DNA of 64,000 bases. It comes from Candidatus Aenigmatarchaeota archaeon (GTDB taxonomy: Archaea > Aenigmatarchaeota > Aenigmatarchaeia > QMZP01 > QMZT01). The notes under the pieces are model-generated. The model ran no database searches and was not told the DNA's origin. It saw only the letters and a list, made by a program, of their open reading frames with translations. Positions 48,506 to 58,792 of the stretch are shown piece by piece (within the stretch, counting starts at the first letter, position 1; every line of letters starts with the position of its first letter). The position numbers and the translations under genes are program-made. Location: assembly GCA_016932735.1 (NCBI GenBank), contig JAFGCI010000004.1:60711-124710 (forward strand), read 5' to 3'.

Positions 48506-51382
48506 CTAATTCAGAATCAGCTTCTTGAATAAATCTGGATTCAGTTTTCCCTGCACGAAATCGGCTTTGCCACCACCCGTTCCTTCGCATTTTTCAAGAA
48601 TTTTATCGAACTCTTGTTTTGCGTTGCCTTTCCCACTCTTTGCGATTGCGTCTCCCTGAGAATTTGCAAATATTATTATCGCCTCCGGATTGTTTTCAGA
48701 AATTTTCTGGGCCAGATTTATCATGAACTTTCTATCGCCGCTGACCAATTTAATAAGCTTGTTGCTTCTTATTTCAGACTCAAATTTATCTACAGAATCA
48801 TCAATGGAGTTTATCATTTCCTTTTCAAGGAGCTTTTTCTGATATTTCCATAAATCAAAAACCGCCTTTGAAAGCTCGGAAAGGGATTGAATTTTTTTAC
48901 ATCCGATATATTGTAGCATATCTTTTATACTGGCCCCTGTTTTGGAATTCTGTTCTTCTATATCTTTAACGAATTTTTCTATTGCCATGAACAACATGTC
49001 CCTAGACACCGAGAATATTTCAGAGGATTTCTGAATCTCTTCTGAGACAGCATAATGGTCTGCAGGATTTTTAATATTAATGGTGTTTCCGAATAATCCG
49101 GAGCATCTGCTAATTGTTTTGTCGAAGATTTTCTTTTCCTTCTCTATAAACAAGAGAGCAGCCTTTCCTGCAACAAAATCAACACGGTTTACACCATCCT
49201 GAATCCTCTCCGATTTAATTATCTTTATCATCTCAGCTTCTTTGGTATTGGTCAGATGAGTGCCTCCACACGCCTCTACATCAAAGATGTCTTTCTTGTC
49301 ATGAATGTTAACAACCCTTACACTCTTTCCAGGCGAGGCCCCGCCCTGATACAGGACAAAACCAAAATTGCTTTCAGCATCCTTTCTGTCCATAAAAACG
49401 GAGTCGATGGGAAGTCCTTTCTGAATAATATCATTTGCCAGTCTTTCAATTTTTTCCAAATCCTCATGTGAAAATGGCAGAAAATGCGTAAGGTCTATCC
49501 TTGAAGATTCGAGACCTTTCTGGGCTCCTGCCTGCCATACATGATGCCCGAACAATTTTCTGGCCGAGCCCGAAACAATATGGGTCCCCGTATGCATTTT
49601 CATAAGCTCATATCGTCTTTCCCAGTTTATTTCTCCTTTTACTTTTTCACCTATCTTAGAATCAGAATCTATAAGATGGAAAGCTACACCGTTCAGTTTT
49701 TCAACCTTTTTAACATCCTTTCCATTAATTTTTCCGATATCATAAGGCTGGCCTCCGCCTTCAGGATAGAAAAGTGTCTCCTTAAGAATAACCCATTTTC
49801 CTTCTTCATTATTGACAACTTTAACAACTTCACTTTCAAATGTCTTTGTATAAGGATTTTCATAGAAAAGGAATTTTGTTTTCTCCAGACCCTCCGTCTG
49901 AAATCTTTCTGCCTTTTCTTCGGGCTCATCTTGTGACATGTGTTTATCTGTTATCTTTGTATAGAAATCTTCAGGTATATCCAGTTTAATGCCTTCTTTA
50001 CCAGCTTCTTTTTCAATTATTTCGGGGGTTATTCCATGTGAAACGTATAATTTTTCCATTAAGTTATGATCTACTTTTCCCGTTTTGACTTCTTTCGCTA
50101 TTATTGATCTGGACCTCTCCATAGTATTTTCATATCTTTCTTTTTCGATTTTGTATATAGTTGAAAACATGTCTAAGTTTTCGGAAAGTTCCGGGAAAAG
50201 TGGCTTCAGGAAAGCCGCATGCATTTCAGCTATTTTAGGAATCTCAAAATCGAAATTGAACTCAGACATGAAAGATAGAGACCTCCTTAGGAGAATGCGT
50301 AAATTGTATCCACCGCCAACATTTGAAGGAATTCCGCCGTCTGTTATCGCGAACAATAAAGTCTTGACATGGTCCGCAATAGCGTAAAGGGCCTGCATGG
50401 GGCCGACGATTTTTTCCAGCTCGTTTACATCAACTCCGAGCTTCTCTGCTATTTTTATCCTGACGTTCCTGATGTCCCGGACCTCATCAAAATCAAGGCC
50501 GCCCGCCAGTTTTGAATATCTTTCAAAAAGGTCATCTGCATGCAGGCAGCTTTGTTTTTTCATCCAATCTATTACAGGGCCGAATACAGCTTCGTAACCA
50601 TTGAAAGTTCCATTAGAAAACCATACAAGCCTTTCGTGGCCCCAGCCGACGTCTATGACCTTCTGGGGAAGTTCGGTATATCTTTCCCCATATTTTGTGA
50701 ATTGCGAAAACACAGAATTGACCAGTTCAAGACCCATCGAGAAAGTTTCTATGCAGGGGCCAAATTGCGAGAAATCAGGCATTGACCATACATCTTCCAT
50801 ATAAATCAATTTGTCCTCCGGTATACCCATAACACCATTGAGGAAATTGAAATTGAGTTCTATGCAGCGGTCTTTCCAGTAATTCCCGAACGAATGCTGA
50901 CCGCCCATTATGAAAGACGTATGATGCCTTCCTGTCACACCTACATTTGGTATATCATTAAACCTCAGGCACATCTGAGGGACGATGAGAGGATCGGCCG
51001 GATATTCCATTGTCATTTTTCCTTCATCGATTCTCTGGAAATCCTGTATTGATGCAATCGTGAAGAAAAGATCAGGTCTCCACCTGTCAACGACCGGATA
51101 CCTTTTTACTGATTTATGACCTTCGTTTTTGAAGAACTTCTCAAATGCTTTCCATGTTTCAATGTAATCCATTTTTCCTTTGGTTATGGTATTGTTTATA
51201 AAGCCGTAATCTTCACATGAAGAATCGCTGCATACTGTTCTATCATTATCTGTTGTCCAGAAATTACGCCCGCATTTTGAACATTTTTTTCTGGAAAAGC
51301 CTTTCTCTTTGAATATTTCAAGCTCGTAATGCCTCTTCCAGTCTTCCCCGAATTCTTTTCTGAGACCGTCTTTGGTTAGCAT
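48506..51382 (-). CDS. alaS: Alanyl-tRNA synthetase (archaeal type)
   Basis: N-terminal zinc-ribbon extension, RPDLFFTIASIQDFQRID, MHTGTHIVSGSARKLFGHHVWQAG, CGGTHLTNT. Confidence 0.95.
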   Translation of the reverse strand: MLTKDGLRKEFGEDWKRHYELEIFKEKGFSRKKCSKCGRNFWTTDNDRTVCSDSSCEDYGFINNTITKGKMDYIETWKAFEKFFKNEGHKSVKRYPVVDRWRPDLFFTIASIQDFQRIDEGKMTMEYPADPLIVPQMCLRFNDIPNVGVTGRHHTSFIMGGQHSFGNYWKDRCIELNFNFLNGVMGIPEDKLIYMEDVWSMPDFSQFGPCIETFSMGLELVNSVFSQFTKYGERYTELPQKVIDVGWGHERLVWFSNGTFNGYEAVFGPVIDWMKKQSCLHADDLFERYSKLAGGLDFDEVRDIRNVRIKIAEKLGVDVNELEKIVGPMQALYAIADHVKTLLFAITDGGIPSNVGGGYNLRILLRRSLSFMSEFNFDFEIPKIAEMHAAFLKPLFPELSENLDMFSTIYKIEKERYENTMERSRSIIAKEVKTGKVDHNLMEKLYVSHGITPEIIEKEAGKEGIKLDIPEDFYTKITDKHMSQDEPEEKAERFQTEGLEKTKFLFYENPYTKTFESEVVKVVNNEEGKWVILKETLFYPEGGGQPYDIGKINGKDVKKVEKLNGVAFHLIDSDSKIGEKVKGEINWERRYELMKMHTGTHIVSGSARKLFGHHVWQAGAQKGLESSRIDLTHFLPFSHEDLEKIERLANDIIQKGLPIDSVFMDRKDAESNFGFVLYQGGASPGKSVRVVNIHDKKDIFDVEACGGTHLTNTKEAEMIKIIKSERIQDGVNRVDFVAGKAALLFIEKEKKIFDKTISRCSGLFGNTINIKNPADHYAVSEEIQKSSEIFSVSRDMLFMAIEKFVKDIEEQNSKTGASIKDMLQYIGCKKIQSLSELSKAVFDLWKYQKKLLEKEMINSIDDSVDKFESEIRSNKLIKLVSGDRKFMINLAQKISENNPEAIIIFANSQGDAIAKSGKGNAKQEFDKILEKCEGTGGGKADFVQGKLNPDLFKKLILN

Positions 51383-51517
51383 AATAACTACCGGTTAGTT
51401 TTAGATTATAGTGAAGGACATAATATATTAGAACAAAGTCGTTCACTATATTTCAACGGCGCTTTCAATTTAATTACGCCGGTGATTATATATATGTAGA
51501 AATAATAAAAAAGAGCA

Positions 51518-53839
51518 TTATTTCTTTTTTGCTTTGGTCTTTGTTTTCTTTTTATCACCAAGCTCTATCTTTGTTACCATAAGCTTGGTTTTAACAGCTG
51601 CATCGACATTAACTGAAATTGTGTCAATGCCTTCTTTAACAAGGAATTCCACATATTCCGGATAGTTGCTTGGCGCCTCTCCACATATACCGACATGTCT
51701 TTTGTATTTATGAGCAGTTTTAATGAGATTCGAAATAAGCATCTTGACTGCATCATTTCTCTCATCAAACTCTGAAAGAAGCTTTTCGTTGTCCCTGTCT
51801 ATGCCCAGAGTGAGCTGTGTTAAGTCATTGGATCCTATTGAGAAACCGTCGAACAGCTTTGAAAACTGGTCTGCCAGTATGACGTTTGATGGTATCTCTG
51901 CCATCATATAGACTTCAAGGTCATTCTTTCCGCTTTCAAGGCCTTCCGATTTCATTATTTTTAACACTTTCTCTGCCTCATTGACCGTCCTGCAGAAAGG
52001 GACCATTACCTTAAGATTAGTAAGTCCCATTACATCCCTGACTCTTTTTATTGCCCTGCATTCAAGGCGGAAAGCCGGCTCGTATTTAGGGTCTATATAT
52101 CTTGAAGCCCCTCTCCAGCCAATCATAGGATTCCTTTCCAGAGGCTCAAATTTTGCTCCTCCTTCAAGGCTTGCATATTCGTTTGTCTTGAAATCTGCAA
52201 GCCTTAAAATGACAGGCCTCGGATAGAAAGGTGCCGCTATTCCTGCTATGCCCTCTGAAAGCTTCTTTATATATTCATCTTCACGGTGCTGCTCTATCAT
52301 GTGAAGAGGGTGTTCACCAATGGAAGAACTTGTTATGAACTCTTCACGTGCAAGACCTATTCCGTCTACTGGAAGACATGAAGCTTCAAGGGCTTCTTCA
52401 GGTATGCCTGCATTGACAAGAACTTTTGTTTTTGTATTCCTGAGATTGTCAAGTTTTATTCCCTGAAGTTTGTATTTAAGTATACCCGCCTTAACAAAAC
52501 CTTCTTTACGAGTGCAGTCAACTGTAACGGGCTGTCCGGTTTTCAGAACCTTTGTAGCATTTCCGGAACCTATTATGCAGGGGATTCCGAGTTCCCTGGA
52601 AACTATTGCGGCATGGCATGTCAATCCGCCTCTTTCAGTAACAATGGCAGAAGCAATCTTCATTATGGGCTCCCATGACGGGTCTGTCATTCCTGTGACC
52701 AGGACTTCGCCTGGTTTGAATTTGTCAATCTTTTTAACGTCTTTGATTATATTCACTTTACCCTGGCCTATCTTTCTCCCTATGGACTGTCCTTTGACAA
52801 GAATCTTTCCGTCTTCAAGAAGTATGTATTTCTTTAGGATGGAACTGTCTCCCGAGCTGTGGACAGTCTCAGGCCTGGCCTGTAAAATGTATAGTTTGTG
52901 GTCATCTCCCTTTGCCCATTCTATGTCCATAGGACGTCCATAGTGTTTTTCTATCTTCATACCATATTCAGCAAGATGAAGAACATCACTTTCAGAAAGC
53001 ACAAATCTCTTTCTCAGATGCTCATCGACCTTAACGTTTTTGTTGCCTTTTTTGGTTCTTATGAGCATTTTCTCCTTTGAGCCGAGTTTCTTCATTATTA
53101 TGGACTTTTTGGGCTTGAAGACATGAAATTCATCAGGAGTGACCTTTCCCTGGACGACGTTCTCGCCAAGGCCGTATGCACCTTCTATGACAATCATATT
53201 CTTGAATCCGGTGTCCGGGTCTATTGTAAACATGACACCAGCCACGCGCGAATTTACCATTTCTTGGATACCCACGGAAAGGGCGACTTTTAAATGGTCA
53301 AAATTCTTGTCAACACGATAGCTTATTGCCCTGTCCGTGAAAAGAGAAGCTATGCAGTATTTTACGGCTTTAAGGATGTTCCTTCCTGTTATATTGAGGT
53401 ATGTATCCTGCTGGCCGGCAAAGCTGGCATCCGGCAGGTCTTCTGCTGTGGCAGAACTGCGGACAGCTACATAAAGCTCGTTTTTGCCGCTTTTTTTGCA
53501 CATCTCTTTGTAATGCTCCATTACCATTTTTTCAAGGTCTTCGGGTATTTTTGCCCTTATTATTGAAGACCTTATACTCTTTCCGACCTTTCTTAGCATG
53601 GCCATGTTATGCGTATCAAGGCCTGTAAGATTTTTCCTTATAACTTCTTCAAGCCCACATGACCTGATAAAATACCAGTAAGCATTGGATGTTATAGCAA
53701 AACCGTGAGGTACAGGAACATTTGTCTGCGATATCATTTCACCAAGAGAAGAATTCTTGCCCCCGACCAGAGGCGTATCGGTTTTTCTAAGCTCATCAAA
53801 CCATAAAACAAAACTTTCAGACTTATATTTTCCGTTCAT
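51518..53839 (-). CDS. ppsA: Phosphoenolpyruvate synthase
   Basis: VGGKNSSLGEMI, GGLTCHAAIVSRELGIPCIIG, GSNDLTQLTLGIDRD, VGICGEAPS. Confidence 0.95.
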   Translation of the reverse strand: MNGKYKSESFVLWFDELRKTDTPLVGGKNSSLGEMISQTNVPVPHGFAITSNAYWYFIRSCGLEEVIRKNLTGLDTHNMAMLRKVGKSIRSSIIRAKIPEDLEKMVMEHYKEMCKKSGKNELYVAVRSSATAEDLPDASFAGQQDTYLNITGRNILKAVKYCIASLFTDRAISYRVDKNFDHLKVALSVGIQEMVNSRVAGVMFTIDPDTGFKNMIVIEGAYGLGENVVQGKVTPDEFHVFKPKKSIIMKKLGSKEKMLIRTKKGNKNVKVDEHLRKRFVLSESDVLHLAEYGMKIEKHYGRPMDIEWAKGDDHKLYILQARPETVHSSGDSSILKKYILLEDGKILVKGQSIGRKIGQGKVNIIKDVKKIDKFKPGEVLVTGMTDPSWEPIMKIASAIVTERGGLTCHAAIVSRELGIPCIIGSGNATKVLKTGQPVTVDCTRKEGFVKAGILKYKLQGIKLDNLRNTKTKVLVNAGIPEEALEASCLPVDGIGLAREEFITSSSIGEHPLHMIEQHREDEYIKKLSEGIAGIAAPFYPRPVILRLADFKTNEYASLEGGAKFEPLERNPMIGWRGASRYIDPKYEPAFRLECRAIKRVRDVMGLTNLKVMVPFCRTVNEAEKVLKIMKSEGLESGKNDLEVYMMAEIPSNVILADQFSKLFDGFSIGSNDLTQLTLGIDRDNEKLLSEFDERNDAVKMLISNLIKTAHKYKRHVGICGEAPSNYPEYVEFLVKEGIDTISVNVDAAVKTKLMVTKIELGDKKKTKTKAKKK

Positions 53840-53873
53840 AGTTTAATCTATTGATTAAAGGGTCTTTATATAT

Positions 53874-54077
53874 TTAGAGATTTTCAGGAGAACCAACCGC
53901 TTTTGCGTTTTTATATGCTTCGTCTGGTGTGGAATAACCAATTCCCTCGCTAAAATAAAAAGCGTCATCAGGAATTTCAAATTCGTAATGCCATCTAAAA
54001 TTTAGACCATGTACTTTGGCACACAATCGGACATTAATCATATGCCCTTTTATGCGGGCTGTTCTGGTCTGAAACAT
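53874..54077 (-). CDS. Small hypothetical protein
   Basis: 67-codon ORF in otherwise empty space between ppsA and rpl12; no recognised family. Confidence 0.4.
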   Translation of the reverse strand: MFQTRTARIKGHMINVRLCAKVHGLNFRWHYEFEIPDDAFYFSEGIGYSTPDEAYKNAKAVGSPENL

Positions 54078-54122
54078 AAAATCACAAAATTTTAATTAAA
54101 GTAAAAAGAAGAAATAGGGAAT

Positions 54123-54431
54123 TTACCCGAATAATGCGCCAAGTCCTGCTGCAGCTTCTTCGGCTTTCTTCTCAGTGTCTTCTTCTTTCTTTTCTTCTTT
54201 CTTCGCTTCAGCTGGGGCAGAGCCGCCTGTTGATGCTGCTGGAGCCGCTGCAGTTACTGCCGCCTTTGAAATAGCCTCTTCTATGTTGACATCTTTCAGG
54301 CTAGCAACAAGAGCTTTAACCTTTGTTTCATCTGCTTTCTCTCCGGTCGCATCAATAACTTTCTTGACAGCGTCTTCTGTTATATCCTTTCCCATGCTGT
54401 GAAGAAGCATTGCCGCGTATACCATTTCCAT
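54123..54431 (-). CDS. rpl12: Ribosomal protein L12 (P1)
   Basis: MEMVYAAMLLHSMGKDI..., acidic hinge and GLGALFG terminus. Confidence 0.95.
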   Translation of the reverse strand: MEMVYAAMLLHSMGKDITEDAVKKVIDATGEKADETKVKALVASLKDVNIEEAISKAAVTAAAPAASTGGSAPAEAKKEEKKEEDTEKKAEEAAAGLGALFG

Positions 54432-54448
54432 ACCAATACCTCCGTTAA

Positions 54449-55285
54449 CTATAGTTTTGCCGCCTCCCTGACGGCATTCATCTGGCCATGTGCCTTAGCA
54501 AATATAGGGCCGACTGTCTTTTTAGTAACAATGTTTGCATTGATTGCAAGATTCATTGCTTCCATATGAGCTTTCATTATCAGGAACGGTGTTGTTTCTT
54601 TTGTCAGGTAGCCTGCATTGTATGAAAGATTGAATGCATTCCTGTAAGCATTTGTGATTTTATTTGAATACTCTTCAAGAGGTACAAACAATACATCCTT
54701 GCCGAAAACCATACCATTGTCCCATGCAGCAAGAAGATTCAATCCAATCTCCATTGGCTGTATTCCCAGTTTCATAAATAAGTCTGCATGAGCCTTTGTT
54801 ACTTCCTGACCCTCTTTAAGGACGACTGTATCTTTTTTGACAGCAATCTTATCTCCTTCAACACCCGCTGGTATTTTCAATCTTTGTAAATCGCCTATCG
54901 CTGGTCCCGGCGGAAGCGGTGTCGGGCCGGCTTTTACCATTATATCCTTTGGGGATATATCACCGGCCTTGGCATTTGCGGGGGATTTTGCCTTATCGAT
55001 TACTCTGGCAAGTTCAAATACATTCGCATTGCTTAAAAGAAGAGCAGGATAATTACCAATATACTGTTCAAGTTTATCTATGTTATCTTTCTTCAATTCT
55101 TTCAGAATCATCTTGACGAGAGCTTTCTTTACAATGGTTATCTTTGCCTGTGACTGCAATTTATCCTTCATTTCCTGTAGCTGCCTTGCAGGGAGTTTAT
55201 GCACATCAAGGACGCCAATAACTGAATATTTACCTATTTCCGGCTTGATTTTAGAGTATTTTTCCTGATTTCTTTTTGAAGTCAT
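54449..55285 (-). CDS. rpl10: Ribosomal protein L10 (P0)
   Basis: YSVIGVLDVHKLPARQLQEMKDKL, GPTPLPPGPAIGDLQRLKIPAGVEGDKIAVKKDTVVLKEG. Confidence 0.95.
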   Translation of the reverse strand: MTSKRNQEKYSKIKPEIGKYSVIGVLDVHKLPARQLQEMKDKLQSQAKITIVKKALVKMILKELKKDNIDKLEQYIGNYPALLLSNANVFELARVIDKAKSPANAKAGDISPKDIMVKAGPTPLPPGPAIGDLQRLKIPAGVEGDKIAVKKDTVVLKEGQEVTKAHADLFMKLGIQPMEIGLNLLAAWDNGMVFGKDVLFVPLEEYSNKITNAYRNAFNLSYNAGYLTKETTPFLIMKAHMEAMNLAINANIVTKKTVGPIFAKAHGQMNAVREAAKL

Positions 55286-55295
55286 TTTATACACC

Positions 55296-55928
55296 TTATA
55301 ATTCTACCTTGACGCTTTTTCCCATTGTAAGCTTTACATGAACCGATTTAACATTGTTTCTTCCTTTTGGAAGTTTTTCTGAAACCATGTTGAAAACATG
55401 AAGTGCGTTCTTTGCAATTTGTTCGTCGGTCATTTTATCTGTCCCTACCGGTGCATGGACGACTGGGGTATCCTTTGTTTTTATTTTAACAACCCTTCTC
55501 GATAGAGAAACAAGACCATCAATTTTTGCTTTAGGTGGAACAGGCTTTGGCATCTGGCCTCTTGGCGCAAGAATCATACCCAAAGCCTTACCAACCAGAG
55601 GCATAAGAGGAGCTTCAGCGAGCCATGAATCATATTCAGTTGCCAGTTTCCTAATCTCTTTTTTCTTTCCTGAAAGTTTTTCAATATCGGGTTTTGTAAG
55701 CACTTTATCAGCCAGTCTCTTCGCATCTTCCGTAAGACTGTCAGCTATAAAAATAATCTTGATATCCTTTCCCCGGCCTTCAGGCAGAGGAACCTCTAAA
55801 TTGAGTTTGCTTTCCGGTTTTTTCATGTCCATACCCCTGAGCTCAATGGACATATCCCATGTCTGGGAAAACTTCCTTTCTCTTGACTCTGATTTAGCTT
55901 TCTGTATAGCGTTTAAAAATCTTTTCAT
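55296..55928 (-). CDS. rpl1: Ribosomal protein L1
   Basis: RKFSQTWDMSIELRGMD, LGMILAPRGQMPKPVPP; L1-L10-L12 order. Confidence 0.95.
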   Translation of the reverse strand: MKRFLNAIQKAKSESRERKFSQTWDMSIELRGMDMKKPESKLNLEVPLPEGRGKDIKIIFIADSLTEDAKRLADKVLTKPDIEKLSGKKKEIRKLATEYDSWLAEAPLMPLVGKALGMILAPRGQMPKPVPPKAKIDGLVSLSRRVVKIKTKDTPVVHAPVGTDKMTDEQIAKNALHVFNMVSEKLPKGRNNVKSVHVKLTMGKSVKVEL

Positions 55929-56076
55929 TATATACCTCCTACCGAAGTAGTACAAGTTTAACGGATAATAGTACTTAGATTGTAGTAAAAGTATATAAAC
56001 GTTTATGATTTTTAATATTTTGATTATTTCTTATCATTGAGTAAAAACCTTAAAAATTTTACATTTTATTAATATC

Positions 56077-56856
56077 ATGCATTGTAAAAATTCACTTAAA
56101 CCTGAAGGATTCTTAAAAGTCATTGATTATGTGAATCATCATTATGGCGGACATTCACAAGTCGCAGGAAGGAGTATGTGTTTTGAATGTGGTACGGATA
56201 TACCATGTGGTTCTTTTAGATACGATCGGAGATCACTTGTGCCCAGTTCTGAAATAATACAATTGAATAAAGATCATATAGAATTTCCTTTAGAGCACTT
56301 ACACATAGGCGGGCACGATGATATTGAAAAATATGCAGAATACAAAGAAGGAGAAAAAGAAGCCATTGGAAGATTAATTGAAATATCTCAAAATTGGCAG
56401 ATATACACTGTACCCAAAAACCTTATTGATGTTTATATCGATGTAATGAAAACATCTGGATTGATTACAATAGCAAGCGTCGCAAGGAATCATTGGTTTA
56501 ACGCAGTTCATTCAACACCCGAATATAGTGAAGATGAAATGAAAAGAGAACCGTGGAAAAGGAAAATAATGGAAGATGAGAAAAGAATTTGCAGTAAACC
56601 AGACGAAATAGTTCAAAGCATAAAACCTCAAATAGAAAGATTGACTGAAGGTATTATAGGAAATAGAAAACTACCAAATATTTATAAATCAAAAGAGGGA
56701 ACTTTGGAGTTTCAATTATACTTTATTGAAAATACTTACGATACATTGAAAGCGAAAAATATATTTTACCCTAGGGGCTCTGTAAAATCTGCAATCAATG
56801 AAATAGAACCTGCTTTAAAAAAGGGAATTGAAGCATTACGAAATAGTCCATTTTAA
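56077..56856 (+). CDS. Hypothetical protein with CxxC...C motif; no recognised family
   Basis: 259-codon ORF with own upstream region, MCFECGTDIPCGSFRYDRRS. Confidence 0.6.
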   Translation: MHCKNSLKPEGFLKVIDYVNHHYGGHSQVAGRSMCFECGTDIPCGSFRYDRRSLVPSSEIIQLNKDHIEFPLEHLHIGGHDDIEKYAEYKEGEKEAIGRLIEISQNWQIYTVPKNLIDVYIDVMKTSGLITIASVARNHWFNAVHSTPEYSEDEMKREPWKRKIMEDEKRICSKPDEIVQSIKPQIERLTEGIIGNRKLPNIYKSKEGTLEFQLYFIENTYDTLKAKNIFYPRGSVKSAINEIEPALKKGIEALRNSPF

Positions 56857-58248
56857 TCATGCAAATTTCTTATTCAGATAAAAGTCGAAGGTTTTTCTGA
56901 ATTCATAATTCTCTGAAACAAACTTTTCAATGTTCTTTTGGTTAATGACCCCGAATCTGGATACTCCTTCAGCTATTTTTGAAGCAATGCCGGCTTCCAT
57001 AAGTTCGGGAGGTTTCTTTCTGAAGAAATGAGCAAACAGATCTTCCGGCGTTTTATAGTTTCTCCTTATCTCTGCTACATAAATATTATCCTCTACGAAA
57101 ACCCTCCCCACGTTCCTGTATTTCATAACAAACTGTTTTGAATGCTTTTCATTGAAAAGAGGAGGACCCTTCAGCTTCCTTATAGAAGGGAGTTCCCAAA
57201 TCTCCATTTCAAAAATAATTATTATATAATTTTCATCTGCATATTCCAAAGAACCAACAATCTCAAATTCATTGTCTTTCAAAATACCATCTATTCTTCT
57301 TGAAGTTCTCCTTATCTGGGACCATATTATGTCATCCACTGTATCAGACCTCGGGAACCGCAGCCCTATGAATTTTGTTCCTCTTTTCTTCATATTTTGT
57401 ATTATACTCTTTGGCTGGATTTTTTTGTTTTCCATGAAAAAGAAATCGCGTGAAGGTTTATTCATGAAATCTTCACACATCTTCACAAATAATACGAAGT
57501 TATCAGGTGAAAGAGCAGCGGCAACATTCCTCTTGGGGTCTGTGGGATCGATAGCAATAAGTGGATGATTCTTTGTTATTTGCTGTATTCTTTCTTTGTT
57601 TCCATGCTTTTCTATATCAATGAAAATGCCGGGCTTCCACGATTCAACAGCCTTTAAGAGTTTCAAAAAACTTTTATATTTCAATATAAGTATCTCACAA
57701 AGATATCCTGAAAACCCTCTTGTTTTTACATCGGAACCATAAACTCCAATTGATTTTGTGAATTTCTTCAGAATCCTGACTTCATCCGAAAGTTTTTTTG
57801 TTATATTTTTCTTCATATATTCGTTATGAAATGGCGTTCTGTCAACCGCCGACTGCATCTCCTCAATTTTTCTTAGTTTATAGCAGGGAACAATATCTAT
57901 ACTAAAACCTTTAAACGAGCCCTTTGTATAAGGATGTTCTGCATATGCAATTTCATATTTTCCGCCAATTTTTTCCATTATTTTTCTGCCTATCTGAAGG
58001 CCCGTGGTTTGGAGCTCTCCCCTTGGATACTCTTTCGGGAACAGTATGAACAAATCGAATTCCTTCTTATCGGAAAGCCATGTATCTCTTATATAAGAAC
58101 CGGAAATGGTGTAATCGAGATCCAAAGGTCTTATTATATCTTTGGTCACCATGGTTACCATATCAATAATAGCCTTCATCTGACTTTCTTCATTTTTTGA
58201 GGGTTTTATCTCTTTTTTAACGTCTTTGAGGATAGATTGAACGTTCAT
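56857..58248 (-). CDS. cca: CCA tRNA nucleotidyltransferase (class I, archaeal)
   Basis: YTISGSYIRDTWLSDKKEFDLFILFP nucleotidyltransferase motif, GFSGYLCEILILKYKSF. Confidence 0.92.
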   Translation of the reverse strand: MNVQSILKDVKKEIKPSKNEESQMKAIIDMVTMVTKDIIRPLDLDYTISGSYIRDTWLSDKKEFDLFILFPKEYPRGELQTTGLQIGRKIMEKIGGKYEIAYAEHPYTKGSFKGFSIDIVPCYKLRKIEEMQSAVDRTPFHNEYMKKNITKKLSDEVRILKKFTKSIGVYGSDVKTRGFSGYLCEILILKYKSFLKLLKAVESWKPGIFIDIEKHGNKERIQQITKNHPLIAIDPTDPKRNVAAALSPDNFVLFVKMCEDFMNKPSRDFFFMENKKIQPKSIIQNMKKRGTKFIGLRFPRSDTVDDIIWSQIRRTSRRIDGILKDNEFEIVGSLEYADENYIIIIFEMEIWELPSIRKLKGPPLFNEKHSKQFVMKYRNVGRVFVEDNIYVAEIRRNYKTPEDLFAHFFRKKPPELMEAGIASKIAEGVSRFGVINQKNIEKFVSENYEFRKTFDFYLNKKFA

Positions 58249-58792
58249 ATGATTAATATTGGCTTTCTGTTATTAAAACTGCAGAAATTCGTGAAAAACG
58301 AGGTTTTAAAAGTGAGATTTAACGGAGCCCAAACACATAAAGCATACTTTCTGTTTATCGTTTTCAGACAGGACGATGTGAAAAAATATTTATATGGGAT
58401 AAGCTAATTATTATTTAAATGACGGTTATCTGAACAGATAAATCTGCGGATAATTGATAATCGGTATGAAGAGAGCCAGCAGAGTGCAAGATTATTTCTA
58501 TTACCGGAGAATATATTTGACGGGGTCAAATTTAGAAAATAAAATTTGTATAAGATAAAGTTTAAAAGGTAAGCAGGTATATAGAGTATATCACTATATC
58601 ACGTAGTTAATAATCCTCTATTCACTAACTTTACAGGGAATTAAGGTAAATGTGGCAGGTTTATACTAATTCCATTAATGAGAAGAAAGGTCCTTGAAGA
58701 GGGGTTGTTTATATTGCGTGATATCCTGTGATATCGCGCCGTTTGTTCTGAACGGCCATTATGAATCATTAGAAATCAGGAGGTTGATGTTT

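Noticed and set aside
58420-58520. C/D box sRNA or RNase P RNA upstream of dnaG
   Set aside because: Scattered CTGA-like and TGAT-like words are present, but no correctly spaced C/D/C'/D' set or RNase P conserved blocks were found.
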